Source of the DNA: Corythucha ciliata | Taxonomy: Eukaryota > Arthropoda > Insecta > Hemiptera > Tingidae | DNA length: 64,000 nt | Assembly: GCA_038030265.1 (NCBI GenBank) | Contig: CM075938.1 | Coordinates: 22,297,009 to 22,361,008 of the forward strand | Reading direction: 5' to 3' | In this document: positions 1-10,779 of the stretch, in pieces | Layout of the letters: each line of letters begins with the position of its first letter | How positions within the stretch are numbered: the stretch's first letter is position 1 | Notes under the pieces: model-generated | What the model was told of the DNA's origin: nothing | The model's database searches: none | The model's input: the letters and a program-made list of their open reading frames with translations, nothing else | Program-made: the position numbers and the translations under genes

Positions 1-148
1 TTCACACCAAACCAAAGGCATGTAAAGCAGGCTCCACAGGAAACACGGCCATTGACTCACAGCCACCCCGCAAATCGTACAAAACTCGCATTTTGCTCCT
101 CCACAAACTGAGTTCACGCCCAGAAAACTACAACATTTACGCATCATG

Positions 149-259
149 TGTTGATGATCTCCACTATTTATTTATTTTAGTTGAGATCATACGATTATTA
201 ATTTTGTTCCGTTATTCAATTTCGTTGGCCATAACATCGTTAAAATAAAGATAGTTACA
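149..259 (+). repeat. Candidate short LTR of a Copia-type element
   Basis: The stretch begins TGTTGATG, ends GTTACA, and lies directly before a Copia-type primer-binding site. That is where a 5' LTR should end. The left edge is a guess from the TG...CA rule: a start two bases earlier or further upstream is possible, and no second LTR copy was found to fix it. About 110 bp would be short for an LTR, though some aquatic-animal Copia lineages (GalEa) are known for short LTRs. Confidence 0.35.
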
Positions 260-262
260 ATA

Positions 263-276
263 GGTTATGGGCCCAG
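263..276 (+). other. Copia-type primer-binding site (internal initiator tRNA-Met)
   Basis: The sequence GGTTATGGGCCCAG is complementary to the anticodon region of initiator tRNA-Met. Fly copia elements use this half-tRNA for priming, unlike most LTR elements, which pair with the tRNA 3' CCA end. It sits a few bases after the putative LTR end and about 45 bp before the gag start, as expected. Confidence 0.6.
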
Positions 277-319
277 ACTTTCAAAAGTCGTTTGAATTTA
301 GGAACAAAAGCAAAAAACG

Positions 320-580
320 ATGGAGAACAAAAATTTCGAGAAGTTACGAACGGACAATTATAGATCATGGTCGCCAAGGGCGCAAGGAATTTTAACGATG
401 AAAGGTCTGGAGATGGCGATACAGGAAGATTTCGAAGATGGTAGTGACGAACGCAGTCGGAACATCGGCAACAAATGTAAAGTTATAATAACACTAAATG
501 TTGGCGACGAAAATCTCAAAAACATGAGAGAATGCCCGACAGCACAAGAGATGTGGATCAAGGTCAAGGAAGAAAATTGA
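320..580 (+). pseudogene. Copia-type Gag, N-terminal fragment
   Basis: This 86-residue open frame matches the start of Ty1/Copia Gag, the capsid precursor that packages element RNA. NYRSW at residues 13-17 and CPTAQEMW at 72-79 are the two blocks that characterise the family's N-terminal domain. The ATG at 320 follows the primer site at a normal leader distance, so it is probably the true start. A full Copia Gag-Pol runs well over 1,000 residues; here the frame stops after KVKEEN and goes straight into family-A repeats. No zinc knuckle, protease, integrase or reverse transcriptase was found downstream. It is a 5' remnant of a dead element. Confidence 0.75.
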
Positions 581-589
581 GTGTCTTAA

Positions 590-640
590 TGTAACCGTAC
601 CACTTTTAGCGTTTTTTTCTTAAAATTTGGCCGCGAATTC

Positions 641-679
<39 letters not shown>

Positions 680-960
680 CTTTAGTTTAGCTACAAATTA
701 ACGATTTTTTTTTTCACTTTTAACCACGAATTTGTTCCCAAAACTGCCCTATTGCGCGATTTTTCGATTACAGACCACAAATTGGTGGTTTTTCCTCTAT
801 TTTAGCATCAAGTGAAGGATCTTTCTTAATTTTAGTCGCTTATAAGGACCAACATAAACTGGGGATTAGCATTTTTATTCTTTCAATTTTTGGTTGCTTT
901 CAGAAACTATACGAATTGGCGTTTCCCCTATTTTAGCCGCAAATGAGAGCTTTACATCAA
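590..960 (-). repeat. Degenerate tandem array, family A (minus orientation)
   Basis: The words TTTTAGCC(G)CGAATT and TTTTCTCAATTTTAG recur at loose ~30-bp spacing with heavy divergence. A 38-base T run (642-679) interrupts the array. Further units of the same orientation occur at about 2340-2420. There is no coding signal. Confidence 0.6.
642..679. repeat. 38-base poly(T) run
   Basis: An uninterrupted run of T, the longest homopolymer in the window. It may be the tail of a retroposed copy on the minus strand or simple expansion within the T-rich array. Confidence 0.95.
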
Positions 961-1159
961 TTTAAGCCATGATGAGCGACCGCGCCGGGGCGGGGGGCTC
1001 AAGAGCTTGAAGGTGGAAAAATGTGGATGCGTAGGTTTCTCTGTTCACGGACGTAGGAACGTGAAAAGGAGTTTTGGTATACGGTTTGGAACGATTTTCA
1101 GTCCATCCGGCCTTGAGATTAGACAGATAGTGTGACTTAATATTCGATTCAGCCCTCGA

Positions 1160-2110
1160 AAGCGCCATTCTGAATGCTCGAATTGAAAAAATTAGCAGCT
1201 AAAATAAAGACAACACCGATCCCCAGTCTCTTTAGGTCCATCGGCGGACACAATTGAGAAGGATCACTAATGTGCTGTTCTTGGGGCAACGCTTCAAAAA
1301 GTTTTGGAAAAGCACTAATACCTACTCGTGCTGAAAACTGGGAAAAAGCGCTCAGCCGTGGTTCCTCGATGCAACTTCCAGACCAAAATTAAGAAAAAAT
1401 CGCTGATTCGTGGTGTATATGTTGGTATAGAGGCCATTTCACAGCTGAATTGTAGAAAAAGTGCTGTTCTTGGGACCAGCCAGCGTGACTGAAATCAAGA
1501 AAAAGCGCTAATTCAAGTCCATAAAAGTGACAAATATCGCGGCTAACATTCGGGCTAAAATGGAAAAAAATGGCAAAGTGACGACTGAAGTTGAAACAAA
1601 TCACTAATAGATGCTAAAATTAGGACAAACCCTATTCATGGCCAAAATTGACAAAAATCGCTATTTAATTCGCGGCTAAAATGGAAAAAAATCGCTAATT
1701 TGTGAATAAATTTGAGAAAAGGTGCTAATTCACGACTAAAATGGAGGGAAATCACTAATTCGCGGATAAAGTGTGGTTGTAAGCTCTAATTACCTGCTAA
1801 AATAAAGAAAAATGCTATAATTTTCGGCTAAAATTTGAAATACGTCGATTCGTGGCTCCTGAGCCAACTTTGTGGCTAAATTTTAAAAAAGAAAAACACA
1901 AGTTCATAGCTATGGGTGAAATTCCCCCGCTAATTTTAGGAAAATTTATCAATTTTCCTAAAATTAGGAAAATTGATAAATGCGCTGACTCGCCGCTAAA
2001 ATTGACAAAAAAAGCTCATTAGTGGCTAACATTGGGAAAATCGGTAATTTGTGGCTAAAATTGTAAGCACGAGACTAAAATGATGGAAAAGCCATAATTT
2101 AACGTCACCA
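1160..2110 (+). repeat. Degenerate tandem array, family A (plus orientation)
   Basis: Units resemble CGCTAATTCGCGGCTAAAAT followed by TGAGAAAAAT. Between 1640 and 1800 the GGCTAAA-type cores fall at about 1641, 1674, 1704, 1734, 1764 and 1795, a ~30-31 bp period. Units diverge strongly, so this is an old array. Its orientation is opposite to the block at 590-960, with the switch lying between about 960 and 1160. Confidence 0.7.
1944..1981. repeat. Perfect 17-bp palindrome with 4-bp loop
   Basis: ATTTATCAATTTTCCTA at 1944-1960 is followed by loop AAAT and its exact reverse complement at 1965-1981. It lies within the family-A array, where two units appear to have become inverted. Confidence 0.9.
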
Positions 2111-2153
2111 TAAAAATTAAATTTCTTGTTTACACAAGAGACTTATGGTTATG

Positions 2154-2300
2154 GCGTTTTCCATTTCCATGAAATTCAGCTCCGGAGGCGAGCATTTCCA
2201 CCTGATGTCTTATCCGGTGATTTTATCTAATATATCATTCAGAGATGACGGGTGGAAATTCTCGGCTTTATAGAGCTGAATTTTATAAAAATGGGAACGC
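2154..2300. repeat. Imperfect hairpin / MITE-like inverted repeat
   Basis: The left arm starts GCGTTTTCCATTTCCAT and the right arm ends ATGGGAACGC. Internal blocks AATTCAGCTC and CATTTCCACC also have inverted partners at 2230-2285. The arms are imperfect and no clear target duplication was found. The flanks are family-A repeats. Confidence 0.45.
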
Positions 2301-2808
2301 TAGGGACCTAGGTCCCTGATTAGTTGTAGGTTCACCATTGAACGAATCAGTACTTTTTCGTAATTTTAGCCGTGAATTGGCGCTTTTTTCCTAATTTTTA
2401 GCCGTGGGCTTATCCCATGAACAGCCTGTTTGAGTGATTTCTCAATTTTATCCGGGTAAAGGAGTAACGGGGACCCTAAGCGTATTTTTTCAATTTAAGA
2501 AGCGGTCTTGTGCGTAAGCTTTCTGCATGAAAGCTGCACGAACCTCGATAATAGGCTGTACTCTGTAGTCTAAAACCAACGACAAGGCAAAAAGTTCAAT
2601 TTTGGGCGTTCCACAGGCATTTTGGCAAAAATTAATAACGTTTACATTTGGTCGGAACCGTGTGTCATTCGGGGTTTCTCGATGGGGGCGCGATCAGATG
2701 TTCAGATGTTCGAAACGAGCCGTTGAAGAGGAATACATATACAATGGACGACGTTCTTGGCCAGCCCCTTTCTAGCACATCAGTACTGGCCATTAATATG
2801 TACCTACC

Positions 2809-3060
2809 CATCCTGTTTTTTTTTTTTTTTGCTTTGGTGGGGGGAGGGGTGCCTTCCCGGCCAAGCAGATTCCGGCGACGCCAAGGCCGCAAGTGGACTC
2901 CTGCGCCATATTTATTGAGGGTCCCGAACCCGCAAGGGCTAGCTCGGCTCCTCAAACCTCCTTACCCTCCCTAAAAACTCCAGCGCTCGGACCCCACCCT
3001 GTTGGTCACCGGGGTGAGGGTGCACCTGGGCTTAACACGCGGCACGGATTATCCTCGATG
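2809..3060 (-). other. GC-rich block headed by poly(T): candidate retroposon 3' end
   Basis: A run of T at about 2815-2830 is followed by ~230 bp of GC-rich sequence. Read on the minus strand this is a GC-rich body ending in poly(A), the usual shape of a SINE or LINE tail. A GGGTTCGGGACC word resembles a pol III B box but with a mismatch. It abuts the long inverted repeat. No family was recognised. Confidence 0.25.
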
Positions 3061-3061
3061 C

Positions 3062-4517
3062 ACAAGGTGGAGCAGGATAAGTGTGACAAAGAAAATTGGG
3101 TGAAAGTAGGCCTCATTTGTGATCGAAAACACTCTTTTTACCATGGTCCGAAAATCAAAACCCTACGAGATATGATTTTTCTAACGTTTATTATGACTCA
3201 CGTCACTTTTCTTAACTAAATGGGAATAACTCAGTTTCCAGCTGGCATTTTGCAACTTTTGATAACAGATTCGGAAACAGCACATTTTTTTCTGTAAGGA
3301 TTAGCCATTTACGATAAAATTCAACCATTTGCTGGGGGCTCGTGAGCTGCGCAAAGTTTTGCAAATCCAGGATTTCCAATTTTTCAAAAAGTCAACCCCC
3401 GCTTTTTTACTCGAAATTTGAGCGCACTGACTTCCCATGGGTCGGAAAAACTTCCCCAATGTGTACTTTTTAAAATTACTCATGAACGTAATTTTAGTTA
3501 ATCAGTGATTTTTCGGCAGAAATGGCCATTTCTTAGAAAAAAGAATGGTTTTTCTCTTCAAAATCTCTTGTTTCGACCTACAACATTTGAACGAGCTTTG
3601 TGATTTTTAGCATGATTGGCGTCATTAAAGCATCATCCAACGCTTTCCCTTGAACGGGACGGACTGTGTACGCCTGTCAAAGTTCAAAAAATGTCGCTCC
3701 CGCAGCTAGCTGTCCGATAGAGTGCATTTCTCTACTGCGAATTTCGAATTCGTATTCGAATCGGAAATTGATATCAACAAGTAGAGTCATTAAGTGCACT
3801 AATTTCGTCCAATAACAGCTAAACACGCCGAAATTCGCAGTAGTGAAATTCACCCTGGCCGACTGCCAGCTGCCGGAGCGACAGTTTTTGATATTTTGGT
3901 AGGAGTGCGCGTTCCATTCGGTTCGAAGGAAAACTTTGGATAAGGCTTTAATGAGTTTTAGCATGTTATGAATCACAAAGCTCATTCAAATTAGGTTGGT
4001 CAAAACAAGCGATTTTTAAGAGAAAAATCTTTATTTTTTCCAAGAAATGGCCTTTCTGCCGGAAACTCGCTGAAGAACTAAAAAAAACGTTCAGGAGTAA
4101 TATTAAAAAGGACAAATTGAAGAAGTTTTTCCGACCTATGGGATGTCGATACGCTCAGATTTAGTGTAGAGAAGTGGGGGTTGAATTATCTGAAAAATTA
4201 ATAGAGATCCACGATTTGCAAAACTTTGAGCATCTCTCAAGCCCACAGAAAATGGTTGAATTTTATCGAAAATGGCTAATCTTGACAGAAAAAAGTGTGC
4301 TCTTTCCAAATCCATCGTCAAAAGTTACAAATTTCAGCTGTAAACCGATCTATTCGCATTTAGTTAAGAAAAGTGATGCAAGCCTCAAAAAACGTTAGAA
4401 AAATCATATCTCGTAGGATTTTGATTTTCGGTCCATGGTTTCTTGGGTGTTTTCGATCGCAAATGAGGCCTATTTTCACCCAATTTTTTTTGTCACACTT
4501 ATCCTGTTCCACCCTGT
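3062..4517. repeat. Giant inverted-repeat element with ~685-bp arms
   Basis: The left arm runs from about 3062 to 3746 and the right arm from about 3829 to 4517. They read as reverse complements over essentially the whole length with roughly 15-20% divergence. Examples are AGGATAAGTGTGACA (left) against TGTCACACTTATCCT (right) at the outer ends, and ACTGCGAATTTCG at 3734-3746 against its complement at 3829-3841. Paired coordinates sum to 7575 at the centre and 7579 at the ends, so only a few small indels separate the arms. The ~82-bp loop has no gene. Open frames inside the arms encode similar peptides only because the arms are copies. It resembles a foldback-type non-autonomous transposon. 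Confidence 0.85.
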
Positions 4518-5637
4518 ATACGTACGCAAAAATCGATTCCGCGAATGGCCTGAATCGTCTCCTTCTCATTCATGTTCCTGCGTCCATGAACATGAAACCT
4601 AAAAAATCCAATTTTCGGGGGCACAGGGGCGGTCCGCCCTCTCTCTTGTGAGAGACGTTACGCCGCCCTCTCAAATGAATAATGGACTTTCATATTAATA
4701 ATTGCGGGATGTATACTATAGAAGAGTGGCGGGAGAGGGGATGAAAATTAATTGAACAAAACTAAAATCAGTCAAATCTCTTCCCATAAAATATGAGTCA
4801 TGCCTCGAAATATTTTTCAACTCTCTTCCACCCCCTAAAATCACTCACACCATGTAGTGGAGTATCCGCCGCAACAATAAAATCCTCGTGTTTTGTCTAG
4901 TCATACAATAAAGCTGTGTATAAAGCATTTTGTAGTGAAAACGATTTATAAGGGGGGGGGGTGGCAGGTTGCCTGGGGAAAGGGGGCGGTGAATTAATTA
5001 AAAAAAGGGGGCGGCATGGGATGATATAGCCACAGTCCTCGCTCCCTTCCAGACTCATTCTTCCATTATGAGGTGACAGGAGACGACGTGATGAGGGGCG
5101 GGGGGCGTCTACCTATTAATGAGCTTCTACCGTGATTCGCTGGAATGAGTTCAAAGAAAAGGGTATAGGTGATTGTGGCTCAGTTACCGGATGGTTGCTC
5201 ATCAATCCCCCGCCAACCAATTCTCAAAAATGTCCCTTTTCATTTTCCAGAGAGGGGGATATAGAGAGAGAGAGAGACTCACACAATGCCTTCCAGTTGT
5301 CTGTTTTTGGGTGCACACGTGCATCAATGTCGTAGCGGGGGGTGGGAGGGGGTCACCAGGTAGGGGATTTCACGCCGTTTCGAAAAACTAAAAAAAAAAA
5401 AACTTATATGACACATCCTCTTATATGCAGTTCAGTGATGCTCACCCTCCGGGCATTGTATTTATGGAATGGGTGGGGAAGTTTTACACACCTTAAACTT
5501 TGGACTCTTTTGTTTGACTTTGAATGGAAGAAGAAGCGAAATAAGAGAACCATCCCATTCAATAAAGTCCTCCCGATGGGAAGACGACAAAAAAGTGCGA
5601 AATCGTATGAAAAACACTGTTTTTTTTTTCTCCTTAC
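4518..5637. other. Intergenic or intronic, no gene seen
   Basis: Contains G-rich and CT-rich stretches (G run at about 4953, a CAGGGGCGGTCCGCCC word at 4625, GA dinucleotides at 5262-5278). It lies downstream of the Sox exon on the minus strand. The remaining half of the HMG box was looked for here and not seen, so this is probably Sox intron. Confidence 0.5.
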
Positions 5638-5963
5638 CCAATCGTTTAGAGATTTCCGAATTGTGCATTTTTGGATTCTCCTGAGCAATCTTCCGTCGCT
5701 GATGACGCGACCAAACCATAAAGGCGTTCATGGGGCGTTTAATGTGCTCGTCGCTACCGGGAGTTCCAGGGTTTTTCATCATTGACAGGGACGACGGTGA
5801 CGCTGGAGATGCTGCAGCCTGTTGATGATGCGAGGCGACCGGGGAATGAAGCTCGTGATGCACACCAGAAAGGTGATGATGAAGGGGGGAGGAGCCGGTT
5901 GGTCCGCCGGTAGGTTGATGGTGGCCACCCATGAGGTAAGGCGATTCACTCAGATCGCTGTTC
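5638..5963 (-). CDS. SoxB-family transcription factor, exon with N-terminal half of the HMG box
   Basis: Sox proteins bind the DNA minor groove through an HMG box and control neural and segmentation programmes in animals. This exon encodes a His/Pro/Ser-rich leader ([25 protein letters not shown]) and then the first 39 HMG residues (5752 down to 5638), including [12 protein letters not shown] and [15 protein letters not shown]. The preceding HIKRP is typical of group B, and QRRKIAQ favours arthropod SoxB2/Dichaete/Sox21 types. A pyrimidine-rich acceptor CTCTTAG precedes 5963, and a donor GG/GTAAGG follows 5638 inside the Gly codon of KRLG, so the box is split by an intron. An ATG at 5932 could be the start, or the frame may continue from an upstream exon. 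The next exon is not in the window. A His replaces the usual Gly or Leu in WSR-x-QRR. Confidence 0.92.
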
Positions 5964-8739
5964 CTAAGAGTCAAGATTAAATAAAAGTGAGTAGACAAGG
6001 CAAAAATTGACGTTAATCGTGGTGTACAATAGAGGCATATTTGCACTTGAACGAAACATTCATAATAATCCTCCCTATACCAAGGTTACGTAACACGTTT
6101 TTAAAACAAAATTATAACGGTTTTCTAGACTGACATGTTTCAGGGGCCATTACAGCGAGTTTTGTCCCAAATGACCAGACTCTGAGTCCTAATTTCCAGT
6201 TATTTCGCAGTTTCCGAGGCATAATACTTTGCAGGGTAGGTATGCCAGTTTTGGGGCAAAAATTGAGTAGGGACATTTCAGTCAATGAAAATTTGGGATC
6301 TTTGTGAATGTAATCTTAGGAAATATGTGAATCCAAGTGGTTGTTTCAAATATTGAGATATGGATCGAGAAGTATTCGGCTTCCTATGTAGCATCGGTAT
6401 ATGAACTGATGTGCCATTAACTACGGCACAAAGTATCCGTTGTAAGATTATTTGTTGTTGTTTTTATAAAAAAACAGAAAAGGTTCTACCCGACGAAACT
6501 CACAAATAGCGAACCGTTTTTAAGCATTATGCTAAAATACTCTCCTCTCCCCCCTTCTTCACAATGATTTCTCCACCGAGCTTAAATTATTCATAACCCG
6601 ACACTCCTTTTCTGCTTTCCCTTGACGCATACAAAACCCTGTACAGTGCACTTGTTGTAAAAAAAAAAAAAAAAAATAAGAAAAGGATGAACTTCATGCA
6701 GGCAAACGACAATGCACCTTGCGTGTTTTTTCGCTTTTGTCCCTTTGGCACCCTTTTTCGACCAAAGGGTTGCCATTAGCTTCCTCTAGAAACGACGGGA
6801 TTGAGCCTAATATATAAAGGGTTCCACTCTTGTTCCTGTTCCCGTTTTTTTTCAACAACCAGTCCTTTCGATTCATATTTTGAACATGTAAGGTGCGAAG
6901 GGAGGGGGAATGTCCGAAATGAGATGAACTCGTCATCGACAATAACAAAACGGGTTTTTGTCCAAATAGTTAGAAGGGGCGGTACCTTTTCATACGAGTA
7001 TACGTCTTTTCCGTTTATAAAGTTACATCACGTTTTTTGAAGTCTTTATAAGGGAGAAAGGAGCTAAAGAGACAAGTTCATTTCAACGCAGCGTCAGTAA
7101 ATTGAATCTTTCTTCAGAACCCCCCCCCCTCCTTAACCATCAATACATCTGATGAGAACTCCCTTTCACGATATTCACCTATCTTTTAAACGAAACGAAC
7201 ACACTTTTCATAGAAAACACGATCGGACACGGTTCGTCACTTTTTTTTTATCCACCCATTCCTTTTTCTTGAAAAAACGTCTCAATTTAGAAACGGTGGC
7301 TGGCGTGTCAATCGAGCGGAACATCACAAAACGATTGCTGTAGCGATGGGTGGGGAAGGGTCTGCCAAAAAGTTGCCACCGCATTACACCTACTCACACA
7401 CACACACACCCACGTTTGTTACGGTTAAAAACCGCGGCGGTCGCGGACAAGAGAATGAAACAACAATAGTTTTATGCGTTCTAATGTCAAAGTCTGAATA
7501 TGAGTGGTGGTGAGGGGTAAGGCAAGGATGAAAAGTAGAAAACTTACAACCCGTTAGGGCACCATTTTCCTACCTTACAATTGATTTTTTTTTTTTTTTT
7601 TTTTCGGGTCCCAGCTCATGAAAACCCCGTTTTTCCAAAATTCCTTCTTTTTTCCCCTGTACGTCAACGAGAGGCCTACAGGCATAATTCTCCTGTTTTC
7701 AAGCAATTTTTCAAGAACGGATGACAGTGCGAAGGAAGGGGGAGTGGAAATTGGTTAACATTTCATCAAATCATCGTTTGTTAAAGAGAACGTATGGACT
7801 CTCCGCACTACAATAGACAGAAAGAGAGGAAGAGAGCATTTTGCTGTGGACAGTTTTGTCCCTAACAAAAGCTCTTTAGAGGGTACAGTGTTTGGCTTAA
7901 ACAGTATGTCCATTCAAGTTTGTTAGATGATGATCGGGGAGGTTTTGGTCGAAATAGCATGATGATGGCAATGGAGGGGCGTGGGTGAGGGGGAAAGGGT
8001 GGCTATAGTTGAGGCTTTTCACGCGAAAAGCAACGACGATGAGGAGAGAGGCTTCTCTCCTGGATGATGGAAAACGAGAGAGTGCGAGTAGTGGGATGGT
8101 GGGGGGAGGGGGGGAGCGAGAGGAGGGCTTCACTTCCTACGAGTTAAACACAATAGCTCGCGGCGACGACCTATTGTCATTCCAACCAATGGTTTCTGCA
8201 TAATGCCCCTCGAAACCACCCCTTATCCATCACCAAAACAGTCACCACAATTCTCGACGATGGGAGCAGAAGTGGGGCCCAACTTTGAAAACCTATATAT
8301 ATACCCGTTGAGCCTCCAATCATGCGATATCGGCGGCAAAATAGACAAGAACAGGCATGAGGAGAGGGGGATCGCGAAAGGGGGATAACGCTAGAGCTGT
8401 CTAGAAGAATAGCGCGACGTCGGCGGCGGTGGTGAGGCGTGGAAAATAATAAACCGAACACAGCACCACAATGAATCTACGGACAAATGGATTAAGGGAC
8501 TTTGAACACGTTTCAATAGTACCCAAGATTGGAATAAACGTCAAATCTATCAACAAACACAGTGATTGAAGTACCGGGATACTACCAGAGGCGAATACGA
8601 GGGGGAAAAGGTCCCCCCCCCTCGCAGCATCCACCACTCAGTTTCTAGGCTTTTTCAGGGCCGAACAATTTTCTCTCTCCATTGGAAAAATTGAAGGAAA
8701 ATTAGCCGCAGATCTTTCGTTTCGCATTCGTTCGGGAAC
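5964..8739. other. Upstream flank or intron of the Sox gene, no gene seen
   Basis: Largely single-copy in appearance, with poly(A) at 6660-6676, a CA repeat at 7392-7408 and poly(T) at about 7586-7604. Short open frames on both strands show no recognisable domain. Upstream Sox exons or enhancers could lie here but cannot be called from sequence alone. Confidence 0.5.
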
Positions 8740-8912
8740 CAAACCCGAAAAATTAGTTTCAGAAAGTACCAGATCCGCAAAATTTGGCACCTAATTAAAC
8801 GTTATTGTTTTTTTAAATTAGTCAAGTCAGCAAAATTAGGATCCAAAAGGCGGCCAACCCTCGAAATCGATTTTGTGTGTGAGCCAATCCCGCAAAATCG
8901 CTTTGTGAGATT
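8740..8912 (+). repeat. Short degenerate array, family B
   Basis: About five units with CC-CGCAAAAT / CGAAAT cores followed by T-rich spacers, for example GCCAATCCCGCAAAATCG. Same family as the large block at 10.8-11.9 kb. Confidence 0.55.
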
Positions 8913-9260
8913 GTGATAATTTATTGTTACGGATATTTAGCTTCTAGTCCTACTAGCTTTATTTTTAACTTTTCTCACTAAATAGCTTCCTGGTTCGCAC
9001 TATCATCGTATTCGGCTCGATAAAGAAGAAAGGAATAAGAAATAATCCGTTACTGGCCGCGCTCCCGTGCATACATGACAGACAACAAGAAAGTCGACAA
9101 TCAATAATAAATCCCAGTTATACAACGCCAGATCTGAACCTGAGGCGCAACGAGTGGAATGATGCCTCTATTATGAAATTATCAAGTCATCGTGCAAACC
9201 CTGTACCTTGGTGAATTCAAGTCTGTAATAAAAATACAGTAATCCAGTTGATTGACGAAG

Positions 9261-9429
9261 AAATCGCACACTCGGAAGAATACTGGTACAACCCAAATAC
9301 GTTTTTCTGAACTATACAGTTTGGATTTATACTGGACAGGTCTTTCACGATTGGATTAATTTGATCCAAACTGGATTGGTCAGAAAAACGTATTTGAGTT
9401 GTACCAGTATTCTTCCGAGTGTGCGATTT
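9261..9429. repeat. Hairpin MITE-like element, 50-bp arms with one mismatch
   Basis: Left arm 9261-9310 begins AAATCGCACACTCGGAAG. Right arm 9380-9429 is its reverse complement with a single difference (GGGTTG/GAGTTG). The loop holds a shorter inner stem (CAGTTTGGAT / ATCCAAACTG). The near-identity implies a recent origin or gene conversion. No obvious target duplication flanks it. Confidence 0.85.
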
Positions 9430-10467
9430 TATGCCCTTTTCACACCACGAGTGAAACCACGTCTTTTTCTCGGTCGCGATCGAATCCTGCGTCCACGCCA
9501 CGCGTAAGAGCCCACAGAGTACTATGTACATATTTTGACTGTAGGAGTTCGACGCCGGACCGGAGTCTTTTTCCTTCAAGTGTGAAAGGAGCCCGGGAGG
9601 AAAGAAAAATGGGACACAAATGCCGTAATCTATACGCTGACAAAGTCAGCAATAACTGAAAAACGCCGTGACACGGCACCCCTCCGTCAAATTTTCTTTG
9701 CAGACCCGTTCCAAGTTCGTAAATAAATATTTTGAACCCTCAGCCGGAAAAACAACACAGGTTTTTCAAAATTGATTACTTACCATTAATTATCAAATTA
9801 ATGATAACGACTAAGTATGGCGGTCTGTACTCGTACTTATAGTGCCTTAACCAAACCAACCACGAAAAAATGGTTTTTATAATGGGGAACTTGCATGAAT
9901 GCCTGATTTATGAGAAAAGTATACCGATGAATTGGCACTAGACAGATGGATAGTTGCCGCTCGATTGGTACGTCTGGTGAATTTTAAATAAATTTCAAAG
10001 TTCTTCAGGAGGGGATGGATGCTACGAGGGCAAATGAGATCAATGTGCAGTTGTGAAGCATTTGAGGGAACTCTAAAATGTTTTGTTTACAAATAACAAG
10101 AAAAATTGAACCCCAGGAAACGCGGCTTCCTCCTCTTCACAACACCATCCATTTCATTTAACTGCCCTTTGACGTAATCAAACCCCCACTCAACATTTTT
10201 AAAAATTTGTCTAAAAAAAAAAAAAAAACTTTTGGTTGATTTCAATGTTTAATGTGGGCAATTGTCTTGTTGAAGAGCCCTCTTTAAGAATCACCAGTGC
10301 TAGAAAAATGTGCAAGTTCCCTATAGACGATTTCCGTGGAAAAAGCGAAGGTTTAGAACTGCAGGTTATGGGTTTATTTCTAGTTGCCTAGAGCCTCTTT
10401 AACAGTATTTTTTTTTCACATTGCTAGCATTATTACGAGTGTATTTCGGTTATCAAATAAGCTCCCA
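9430..10467. other. No gene seen
   Basis: Mixed sequence with a poly(A) run at about 10213-10228. The short open frames near 9400-9680 overlap on both strands and show no domain. Confidence 0.5.
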
Positions 10468-10580
10468 TAGTGGATGAGAGGGGTGGAGTTTCAAAATAAG
10501 TGCCATGTTGCCATAACTACACAAGGAGAGGGATAGGGTGATTGTTTACCAGGGGACGACCTGCCCCCTCCACGCCACTA
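10468..10580. mobile_element. Candidate short hAT-like MITE
   Basis: Starts TAGTGGATGAGAGGGG and ends CCCCCTCCACGCCACTA. The ends are imperfect inverted repeats of the TAGTGGCGT type common in hAT elements. I could not find a matching 8-bp target duplication, so this is tentative. Confidence 0.3.
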
Positions 10581-10779
10581 CAGACCGCTGTGAGCAATCC
10601 AGGTTTATATATCGTTGATGACCACCGACGTAGGTTGCATTAGGGTTTACCGAGCTCGGAATCAATATTCAGCAGATGAGTAAAAATTTCCATCGTGATT
10701 TAGCCTTCCCTCACATTTATCATGTAGTTTTGTAACCTAATCCATCGATGAATGTAGGAACACGTCCTTTTTGATAAGC

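Noticed and set aside
2893..3219. Conserved peptide VEQDKCDK-NWVK-GLICDRKH seen in two frames (also minus at 4.4-4.57 kb)
   Set aside because: The two copies are the two arms of the long inverted repeat; similarity is expected at DNA level and no longer frame surrounds them.
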